This document shows, piece after piece, positions 56,755 through 64,000 of a DNA stretch of 64,000 nt; positions within the stretch are counted from its first letter, which is position 1, and every line of letters begins with the position of its first letter. The notes beneath the pieces are model-generated. The model saw nothing but the letters and a program-made list of their open reading frames with translations. It had not been told where the DNA came from and did no database searches. Made by a program: the position numbers and the translations under genes. Origin of the DNA: Acidobacteriota bacterium (lineage in GTDB: Bacteria; Acidobacteriota; Blastocatellia; RBC074); assembly GCA_016715865.1 (NCBI GenBank), contig JADJXM010000018.1, positions 1 through 64,000 on the forward strand. Direction: 5' to 3'.

Positions 56755-57759
56755 TTAATTCAGAAGGTCTGCCGCCCTGCGCGGGTCGTCCAGTATGTCC
56801 CTTCCGGCAGAGAGACGAAACGACCGGGCACGCAGAGCCGCCAGGCTGAGAAGCTCCCAGTGCCTGCGAACGTGATCGCTCCAGATCGGGAAGAACGTGC
56901 TCTCTTCAGCCAGACCGATCAGCCCTTCTCCGATTGAAGCGGGCCTGAGCTGGCTCAGCTGCTGTCCATTGATTTCCGGCAACACAATCCCGTAAACACG
57001 ATCATAGGATTGATCCGCCGCAGCCAGAGAAGAGAACCTTTCCAGCCCATCGAGACAAAATCTGTCACCATAGACTGCGGCTTCACGACCGGGCGAATGT
57101 TCGCTCCATAATTCGAACAGATCCCTTGAAACATGAAATCTTTTCCTGAGCGGCTCGATCGACAGGCCACGACCGTGCTCACGCAAAATAACCGAATCAT
57201 CAGCAATTGGAGACCAGCCCGCCAGGCCGAGCGCCGTTGCGAGAGTCGTTTTGCCTGAACGCTGAGGTCCGCAAATCAGCCACAGTTCGTTTTGCGGAGA
57301 CAAGACCGCAGCCGCGTGCAGGTGATATCTGCCACGAGATCGCAACGCCAGCAGCAGTGGAAATAGCGTCCAGGTATTGGCCAGAATATGTGGCGAACCG
57401 ATGCCGTCAGGTGCGACAAACCCGCGAATACGCCCTTCCAATGGTTGGATCTCATACGATGCGCCCGGCGTCAGGAAAAAGAAGAGATCCTCATCCGGCG
57501 TCTCTTTTCGCCACAGCTCTACCTGGCCGGTTCGCGAAACCTGCTCAGCCCCAGAGTGAAGAAAAGACCCTCGATCAGGCAGCACGGCAACAGGAATCAA
57601 TTCGATTTCGATCCGGGGGTGTTCAGCTTGAGATGTAGATAAGTCTGGATGGCTTGAAATGTGATATCGAAAATACTCGGCGAAGATGGCGGCAAGGCCC
57701 GGCGAACCGGTCGTCAAAGTAACGTATATGCCGCTGATCGTCAGTTGCAGCGCGGACAT
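56755..57759 (-). CDS. HPr kinase-like serine kinase (HprK-related, PqqD-associated)
   Basis: The product has 334 residues. The C-terminal part resembles the P-loop domain of HPr kinase/phosphorylase: HLHAAAVLSPQNELWLICGP leads into Walker A GPQRSGKTT (about residues 164-172), then PIADDSVIL, where the Asp pair corresponds to the catalytic and metal site. The N-terminal 140 residues are variable beta-rich sequence. HprK-like kinases next to PqqD-type proteins occur in lasso-peptide and related RiPP clusters, where one (in the paeninodin cluster) phosphorylates a precursor serine. ATG 57759 starts 7 bases after the PqqD-like gene stop, with a GGCGGAAACGG ribosome-site-like stretch. Confidence 0.75.
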   Translation of the reverse strand: MSALQLTISGIYVTLTTGSPGLAAIFAEYFRYHISSHPDLSTSQAEHPRIEIELIPVAVLPDRGSFLHSGAEQVSRTGQVELWRKETPDEDLFFFLTPGASYEIQPLEGRIRGFVAPDGIGSPHILANTWTLFPLLLALRSRGRYHLHAAAVLSPQNELWLICGPQRSGKTTLATALGLAGWSPIADDSVILREHGRGLSIEPLRKRFHVSRDLFELWSEHSPGREAAVYGDRFCLDGLERFSSLAAADQSYDRVYGIVLPEINGQQLSQLRPASIGEGLIGLAEESTFFPIWSDHVRRHWELLSLAALRARSFRLSAGRDILDDPRRAADLLN

Positions 57760-57766
57760 GAAATCA

Positions 57767-58217
<451 letters not shown>

Positions 58218-58219
<2 letters not shown>

Positions 58220-58257
58220 GTACTTTCTACTTTCTACTTTCTACTTTTACTTTTTAC
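58218..58257. repeat. Single TTTCTAC heptamer arm between the TolB-like and PqqD-like genes
   Basis: Four or five TTTCTAC units and TTTTTAC variants fill the 34-base gap and touch both genes. It supplies the TAA stop of the TolB-like gene and lies where the ribosome site of the PqqD-like gene should be. There is no partner arm. Confidence 0.75.
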
Positions 58258-59192
58258 TTCCTCGCCGGTCTGGCCGGTTCGCCGACGAAGACGGCCGAAT
58301 CGTCAACGCCCATGCTTCTGGTCAGGCGATCGACGCGGCCCGATGCGATATTCAATAGATACAATTCGGCATCGCCGTCCCTCATCGAGGTAAAGATCAT
58401 TCGATCGCCGCGCGCCGAGATCGAAGGGTTGCTGTCGTTCTGATCCGACAGAACATGAAAGGTTCCGCCTGCGGCATCGGCAATGGCGACCCCTCTTAGT
58501 TTACTTTCAGTAGCGGCAGTCGTGAAAGCGATTCTCGTCGAATCAGCGCTCCAGCTCAACCCGCCGAGGACCGCGGCGTTGGACGTCAGCTGGCGAAGTT
58601 CGCCGGTCGTTCGACGATAAAGCCAGATTTCGAAGGCTCCACTGCGGTTCGAGACGAAAGCGATCTGTGTACCGTCGGGGGAAATTATCGGATTTACATC
58701 GACATAAACCTGTTGAACCGGCACGACGATCTGACGGCCCGCGCCATTAGCGCGCATCAACTCGATTCCGTGACCGGATGAAAAGGCAAGCCAGTTTGCA
58801 TCGGAGCTCAGACTCGGTGATGTTTCATCCATTGGATTGATCGTCAGACGATTGAGACCGACGATGGTCGGTCGTCGTGTGCGCCAGGCGATGCCGAGTT
58901 CCCCGCGAAACAACTCAAAACTGCTGCCGGTTCGGGCCGCAAAGGCGATCTGCCTGCTGTCGGCGGCGATCGTGGGGCTCAGATGACCGCGCCCGGTATT
59001 GGTCAGCTGGCTGACCTGACGCGTTTCGAGGTCGATCATAAAGAGCTCGGCGGCGCCACTGCGCTGCGAAACAAAGACCGCGAATCGCTCATCGGATCCG
59101 CGCTCCTGACCGAAAACGATCGCCGGCCCGATCAGAAGTATCGCCAGGGCTGCTGCAAGGCGCCAGACGCGATTGATTTTTCTTGGAACCAT
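58254..59192 (-). CDS. TolB-like WD40/PD40 beta-propeller exported protein
   Basis: The product has 312 residues. A signal peptide (LAAALAILLIGPAIVFG) precedes six propeller blades with PD40-type repeats: ELFMIDLETRQVSQLTN, HLSPTIAADSRQIAFAAR, VNPIISPDGTQIAFVSNRSG and AFEIWLYRRTTGELRQLTS, then LSWSADSTRIAFTT and NPSISARGDRMIFTSMRDGD. TolB uses such a propeller in the Tol-Pal envelope system, but stand-alone PD40 proteins are common surface or periplasmic proteins with other roles. Start ATG 59192 has GGAG 9 bases upstream. It probably forms one transcript with the PqqD-like and kinase genes (34- and 7-base gaps). Confidence 0.82.
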   Translation of the reverse strand: MVPRKINRVWRLAAALAILLIGPAIVFGQERGSDERFAVFVSQRSGAAELFMIDLETRQVSQLTNTGRGHLSPTIAADSRQIAFAARTGSSFELFRGELGIAWRTRRPTIVGLNRLTINPMDETSPSLSSDANWLAFSSGHGIELMRANGAGRQIVVPVQQVYVDVNPIISPDGTQIAFVSNRSGAFEIWLYRRTTGELRQLTSNAAVLGGLSWSADSTRIAFTTAATESKLRGVAIADAAGGTFHVLSDQNDSNPSISARGDRMIFTSMRDGDAELYLLNIASGRVDRLTRSMGVDDSAVFVGEPARPARK

Positions 59193-59237
59193 AACTTCTA
59201 TCTCCAAACATTCGAAATCTAATTCGCCATTTCAAGA

Positions 59238-62200
59238 TCAGCGGATTCTGCGAACGGCATTGTTTCCGCTGTCCGTGAAAATGATCTCGCCGCTGACGCC
59301 TCTGATGATATTGACCGTCGTGCGGACGGTCACCGCATTACCGACCGTAGCGATGTTGACCGGTTGCGGAGTGATGCTGATGCGGGCATTGGCAGCGGGG
59401 CCTCCATCGCCCTTGTATCCCGGCGTTTTCGATCCGAGGAAGATGGCCCCGGAGCCGACGCTGCCGTTGAGTGTGATCCGTATGATCTTGTGGTCATCGG
59501 CCGTAAACGGGTTTGAATCGCCGGCGCTGGTGACATAGAGAGATCCGTCGACCGCCTCGACGACATCACGCGGACGGTTGAGCGGATCGCCCGTCATAAT
59601 TGTGTCGAATCCGTTGATATTGAATCCGCTGCCCGGCGTCTTTTCGCGCAGAATCTGTTTCAGTCCGGGATCGGCCACCAGCAGCCGGTTCATCGAATCG
59701 AGGCTGATGCCGGTGTATTCATTTGGGAATACCGAAGGCAGATTGAACGATGAGACAGTTCCGTTCGACCGGGTGATTCTGCGCACGCGCCGATTACCCG
59801 GATCGGCGATGATGATATCACCCGTCGTTGGATGGACGATGATATCGCTGGCCCCAAGGAATTTGGCATTTAACGGATCGGCGCCGTCACCGGGATTATT
59901 CAGATTGGTGTCGGTGCTGCCTCCGGCGATCGTCTGCACGAAGCCGGGCTCGATAATAATCGGAATAAATCCCGACTGATAAAACGTCACAGCACTCGAT
60001 GTCGTATTGATAAACCTGATGAGCGAAGTCCGGCGCGATGCCGGCTGCTGCAATCCCGGTCCCTTCTTCGAATCCGCGATGAAAACGCCTTCCGCGGTTG
60101 CCCAGATCCCCTGCGGAGTGTCGAATCCGGCCAGATTGGCGGTAACTCCATCAGTCGATCCAGCGCCGACATCCTTATTGATCGTTACGATCGATCCGGG
60201 CTGGACCGTCTGTTCGGCTGCGGTGCCGGCAAAGATGGTGATCGCTGCGCCACCACGATTGACGAATCGCAATTTGCTGCTCAAGGTATCTGATATCCAG
60301 AGGTTGCCGCTCGGATCGACGGCGACTCCGACAGGCGAATTGAATGCCGCGCTTGTTGCCAGACCGCCGTCAAATGGAGACTGGCTGCCGGTTCCCACAA
60401 TCGTTTCGATATTGCCGGGATTGATCTTGACGCCGGCGACCTCAGTCATCCCCGCGCTCAGATTGATGTACCTGATACGCCCTCGGAGAACGCTTCCCTG
60501 ATCCAGAACATACAAACCGTTCGCATCCGCTCCGATGCTGGCCAGCGGCGGAGTTCCAGTACTTCCAAGCATCGAGAACCCTGCCGCGCTGGCCGGCCCT
60601 CCATCTCCGCAATTGTTGAGTGAATAATCACAGGCTGCTCCGATCGTTCCGGCAATCAGGGTCAGCGAAGGCGGATTGCCCGCTGTATCGATGCGAGCGA
60701 TGTCCTGGGTATTGCCATTGGCGATATAAATCTTGTTGTTGAAGAGCGCCAGTCCGGAGGTGAACGGGTTGTTGGTGTACGGATTCCCACCGCCATCCGC
60801 CTTCGGCGGAAATTGAGCAATCAATGTGGCAATTCCCGAGGTATCGACCTTGATCACTCGCGCGTGGCCGGTATCAGCGACGTAGACGTTGCCGGCGGCA
60901 TCGAGCACGATCGCTCTCGGCTGCAGCAGCGGTATGCCCGTCGCAGCACCGCCGGAAAAGGCATCGTCATTCTTGGTTGTGGCCCCGTTACCGGCAACCG
61001 TCGTCGGATCGATGAAGGCATCTGAAACATTAGCCTGGATCTTGAAGATCTTGTTGGCGCCGGCAGTCGCATCGGCTACGTACAGGTCTCCGTTGGTCTG
61101 ATTGACCGCCAGCCCGTTGAGGGTTGATCCGAATCCCTGCGCCGCAAAAGATCCGACATTGCCCGAGGCGATCGACACCCCGGCGATCACCTGCGGAACG
61201 TTCGAGATGTTAATGGCTCTGATCAATGCAAAGCCCGAATCGATGAAATAGAGCAGGTTGCCATTGGGACTGACTGCGATGCCGGTAACAATACCAAGAT
61301 CCGCGTCGGCCCCGGGAACGTTCTCTCCGAAATCGAGTCCGCCACCGGCCAGATTGATAATCGCTCCGCCGGGCACCTTGATCCCCGCAATCGTCACATC
61401 CGAACGGCCGGTGTTGATAAAGCGAATGTACGAAACACCCGACGGTGAATCGACAATAATGATTCCTCTCCCCAGCGGATCAATCGCCACGGCCGCGGGA
61501 TTGATCAGATTGGCGTCGACACCGATGTTATGATTTCCGAGCACACCGCCGGCGATCGTGTCGATGATGGCCGTGTTGCCGTTGAATGTAGTGCCTTTCG
61601 CGCTGACGGAGGCTCCAAGCAATTCATAGAGCCCGCCCGTCGAGCTGTTGTTGATCTGCGAATTGGTGATCTTCATGACCAGACGTTCGACGATCACCTC
61701 TGCATTACCCAGAGAACTTGCGCCTCCATTCTGCACGCGGACGTAGTTCAGAAAACAGCTGTCTATGGCATTTCGACTGAAGAAGAGAGTCCCGAAATTG
61801 CCCTGTGTCGGGATCTTGTCGAATTCAATGTATTGATTCGACATCGCGCCTTGTGTTCCAAGGTAAAAGCCCGCATAACCATTGGCCGCGATACACCCGA
61901 TTCGATCGGAAGGATAGTCGCCCGCCTTGAGGTCGGTGCCGGCAGCGATCTGAATTTTAGCTGTCGGATTGATAGTCAGTTCGGCCGGCAGACTGGGCGG
62001 TGCGGCTCCGATGATCGCCGGGTTGGCGCTCGTGCCTCGGATGCGCAGCGGAATATCGCCCTGTCCGACAAGCACCCCGGATTTCGTGAAATCATTCGAT
62101 GCCGCATCATTGTCGGTTCCGATCTGAATCGCGTTGACGATGTTGTCATTGAAATCGTTTGCTGACGAATAATAGAAACCAGGATCGCCGACGCTCGTAC

Positions 62201-63863
62201 CGCCTGTGCTGCTGTTCAGATCATAGAGGCCCAGCGCGGCATTTCCACTCAGTAACATCGCCGGATCTGACGATGAAGATCCGTTGCCCTCGATCAGATT
62301 GCGTGTGAAACCTGATACGGAATCGTTCATTCCTCCTGCTGCCAGGCCGGCGCCCGCGCTGTTGCGCGATATGCTGTCGGTGAATCGCAGTTTGCGTCCC
62401 GATCCGCTGATGACGATCTGAGCGCTGCCAGTCTGTCCGCCGTATTCGACAACTACATTCTTCATGACCATCTCAGCGACAGATGACGATGAAGCTATTA
62501 CTCCTCCCCAGAATCCAGGAACGGGAAGGCCGGCTCCGGGTCCGCGCTGAGCCGTAAACACGATCTGAGCCGGATTGGCTCCGCCGTTGGCACTGCCCGG
62601 TATGCCGGGAATGCCGCCGTCAGCGATCAGATTTCCACCACTCGCAATATTGAGGCTCGATCCGCTGGTAAAGTAGATGACCGTTCCCGGTAAAACCGTG
62701 ACACTTGAACTGATCGTCGCGCTGCCTGAAATAAGAAATGGTCCCGTGTTGTTGAGGGACGAGATCGTGCCTGAAAGCGTATGCGCTCCATCGGGAGGTG
62801 CTGTCACTGTCAGTCTTTGAGAAAGCGTGGTCGAAAAGTTGCCGCCGGGGGTCCCACCCGGATTGGTCACTCGCAGGTTGTAAAGTCCCGGAGCTGTTGC
62901 GGCCGGCACCGTGGCGTTGATCTGAGTCGCCGTAGCGGACACGCCGGTCAGCGTACCCACCGTACTGCCGCCGGCATCGAGCAGTTCGACGGCCGGAGTC
63001 CCTGAAAATCCTCGCCCCTTTATCAGAATGCTGGTCCCGCTGGCGCCATTGACCTGAACAGCCGCCGGTTGAACGCTCTCAGCCGCCACTCCGCGGTCAG
63101 CCAGCACCTTGTATGCGAAAAAGAATCCGGGAGGCGTATCAGGCACAGCGAATGTCCAGATCTTCTTGACCGCGCCATTCCCTGGAATGTCTCCGTAATA
63201 TCTGGAGAGATGCAGTTTACCGTTACTCGCGATCTGACCGTCGTTGAAATATGCCAGCCCGGTTCCAACGGGCAGATTGCCGGCATCTGCTCCACCGGCA
63301 TTGCCGAGGCGGAAAGCCGTGAAAACGATGCGAGTATTGAGCAGCGGGGTGCTGGTCAGATTCGAGATTTGAACCTCACCATTGACCGTCGCGGGATTTT
63401 CCCCGGCATTGATAAACGCACTGTTGACGACGCTGAATCCGAATACCTGTCCCTGCGCCACTTCAGACCCCGGATTGAATCGGGATGAGATCCCACCACC
63501 TGAGACCTCCTGCCCTGCCCTGGCCGCCTTCTGCCGGATCGTGATTCTACGCGTGACGACATCAAAATAACCTTCAAATTCACCCACTACCTCGCTGCCG
63601 GAGTCATCGTCAAGCAACGTCGTCTCAGCCGCGTTGAGACCATGGAAGGCTGACGAAGGTATCGAAACCGAGCGTCCGGCCGAAGCATTGAATAACGCCA
63701 GGCCGCTCAACAAGGCGAGCAGCAGTCCTGACAGTCGCGTGATGCTCACAACGCTGCGTATCCTGCTCAAAATGGAGGGATTTCCGGCCCGGCCTTTTTC
63801 CCCGGTGAAGACCAGGTTCGAACCTGAGGCATTTTCTATTTCGTCAAGGTCTGTCAAATGCAT
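59238..63863 (-). CDS. Giant surface protein with IPT/TIG domain, beta-helix and NHL-repeat propellers
   Basis: The product has 1541 residues. A cytoplasmic-looking lead of about 40 residues and a hydrophobic segment (SGLLLALLSGLALFNASA) act as signal or anchor. The exported part starts with a beta domain (GEFEGYFDVVTRRITIRQKA). An IPT/TIG domain follows at about 265-350 (VQVNGASGTSILIKGRGFSG), then right-handed beta-helix sequence at about 360-800 (TISSSVTVLPGTVIYFTSGS). The last 700 residues have NHL repeats forming propellers (RAIVLDAAGNVYVADTGHAR, SPVGVAVDPSGNLWISDTLS). Repeated G-D-G-G-P-A motifs are typical of acidobacterial NHL proteins. GGGAG lies 11 bases before the ATG. The function is probably adhesion or polysaccharide binding. 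Confidence 0.85.
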   Translation of the reverse strand: MHLTDLDEIENASGSNLVFTGEKGRAGNPSILSRIRSVVSITRLSGLLLALLSGLALFNASAGRSVSIPSSAFHGLNAAETTLLDDDSGSEVVGEFEGYFDVVTRRITIRQKAARAGQEVSGGGISSRFNPGSEVAQGQVFGFSVVNSAFINAGENPATVNGEVQISNLTSTPLLNTRIVFTAFRLGNAGGADAGNLPVGTGLAYFNDGQIASNGKLHLSRYYGDIPGNGAVKKIWTFAVPDTPPGFFFAYKVLADRGVAAESVQPAAVQVNGASGTSILIKGRGFSGTPAVELLDAGGSTVGTLTGVSATATQINATVPAATAPGLYNLRVTNPGGTPGGNFSTTLSQRLTVTAPPDGAHTLSGTISSLNNTGPFLISGSATISSSVTVLPGTVIYFTSGSSLNIASGGNLIADGGIPGIPGSANGGANPAQIVFTAQRGPGAGLPVPGFWGGVIASSSSVAEMVMKNVVVEYGGQTGSAQIVISGSGRKLRFTDSISRNSAGAGLAAGGMNDSVSGFTRNLIEGNGSSSSDPAMLLSGNAALGLYDLNSSTGGTSVGDPGFYYSSANDFNDNIVNAIQIGTDNDAASNDFTKSGVLVGQGDIPLRIRGTSANPAIIGAAPPSLPAELTINPTAKIQIAAGTDLKAGDYPSDRIGCIAANGYAGFYLGTQGAMSNQYIEFDKIPTQGNFGTLFFSRNAIDSCFLNYVRVQNGGASSLGNAEVIVERLVMKITNSQINNSSTGGLYELLGASVSAKGTTFNGNTAIIDTIAGGVLGNHNIGVDANLINPAAVAIDPLGRGIIIVDSPSGVSYIRFINTGRSDVTIAGIKVPGGAIINLAGGGLDFGENVPGADADLGIVTGIAVSPNGNLLYFIDSGFALIRAINISNVPQVIAGVSIASGNVGSFAAQGFGSTLNGLAVNQTNGDLYVADATAGANKIFKIQANVSDAFIDPTTVAGNGATTKNDDAFSGGAATGIPLLQPRAIVLDAAGNVYVADTGHARVIKVDTSGIATLIAQFPPKADGGGNPYTNNPFTSGLALFNNKIYIANGNTQDIARIDTAGNPPSLTLIAGTIGAACDYSLNNCGDGGPASAAGFSMLGSTGTPPLASIGADANGLYVLDQGSVLRGRIRYINLSAGMTEVAGVKINPGNIETIVGTGSQSPFDGGLATSAAFNSPVGVAVDPSGNLWISDTLSSKLRFVNRGGAAITIFAGTAAEQTVQPGSIVTINKDVGAGSTDGVTANLAGFDTPQGIWATAEGVFIADSKKGPGLQQPASRRTSLIRFINTTSSAVTFYQSGFIPIIIEPGFVQTIAGGSTDTNLNNPGDGADPLNAKFLGASDIIVHPTTGDIIIADPGNRRVRRITRSNGTVSSFNLPSVFPNEYTGISLDSMNRLLVADPGLKQILREKTPGSGFNINGFDTIMTGDPLNRPRDVVEAVDGSLYVTSAGDSNPFTADDHKIIRITLNGSVGSGAIFLGSKTPGYKGDGGPAANARISITPQPVNIATVGNAVTVRTTVNIIRGVSGEIIFTDSGNNAVRRIR

Positions 63864-64000
63864 ATCTCACTGCTCCCAACTCTCTCAAATTCGGGATCTT
63901 TTATACGAAATGAAGCGCGGCGCTTCGGGCATAAATAATGACCGGGGTAACTCACTTGCTGATCGCCCGCGTCCGGCGAGGGACGTGAACTGAACGTATG
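63864..64000. other. Upstream region of the giant NHL gene
   Basis: These 137 bases hold the ribosome site of the minus-strand NHL gene and otherwise no gene or repeat that I can support. The window ends here. Confidence 0.5.

Overview
This window looks like a piece of an Acidobacteriota chromosome, perhaps Blastocatellia-like. The pointers are a VWFA-related protein of the acidobacterial type, planctomycete/acidobacterial DUF1501 and DUF1553 (PSD1) proteins, large secreted NHL and Ig-repeat proteins, and a mutS2-dnaG-rpoD operon. Base composition is mid-50s percent G+C judged by eye, not computed. No tRNA, rRNA, CRISPR array or prophage was seen.

Layout. 1-1234: end of lptE and holA. 1571-2608: a secreted DUF1573 protein whose conserved first cysteine codon is an in-frame TGA. 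2785-3789: radical SAM protein (minus). 4219-8924: plus-strand run of ECF sigma factor, zinc-finger anti-sigma factor, DUF4097 protein, O-antigen-ligase-like protein with a PDZ insert, and VWFA protein. 8926-9745: a RAYT (REP-associated tyrosine transposase) framed by two near-identical palindromes. 9744-15892: mutS2-dnaG-rpoD (minus) behind a consensus promoter. 16118-24346: OmpA-like protein, SEC-C protein, SpoVR, and recF-gyrB. 24508-30881: a giant Ig-repeat surface protein whose reading frame is broken only inside near-identical 249-bp repeats. 31273-33935: small secreted protein, mpl, and a Tat-exported Cys-rich protein. 34100-40936: an Rrf2-family regulator and the sufB-ridA-sufC-sufD-sufS-sufU iron-sulfur cluster operon. 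41004-48231: DUF1501, SDR, DUF1553, DUF2889 and MaoC genes (minus). 48455-54490: two small secreted proteins, an MFS exporter, a frameshifted membrane glycosyltransferase, and glyA. 54662-63863: a beta-propeller/lectin-like protein, an HPr-kinase-like gene next to a PqqD-like gene with a RiPP-precursor-like tail, a TolB-like propeller, and a 1541-residue NHL/beta-helix protein.

The most unusual property is the intergenic DNA. Almost every gap holds a long inverted repeat from one of several families. (a) REP-like units have a GGAG foot, a 7-bp stem whose sequence covaries between loci, a TCC loop and a trailing ATG; they often occur as head-to-head pairs, and a RAYT gene is present in the same window. 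(b) Inverted arrays of short tandem units: heptamers GAAAGTA, GTTTCCA and CAACTTT, and roughly 9-mers such as CGCCAAGGA. They resemble the heptanucleotide STRR repeats of filamentous cyanobacteria. They sit against gene ends, supply stop codons to several genes, and interrupt the suf operon at three junctions.

The best leads are the TGA-for-Cys DUF1573 gene (possible selenoprotein), the PqqD-tail plus HprK-like kinase pair, the IscR-like operator shared by the Rrf2 gene and sufB, and the RAYT/REP and tandem-repeat palindrome systems. Some frame disruptions (the Ig array, and the glycosyltransferase at an A4 run) look more like sequence or assembly errors than biology.
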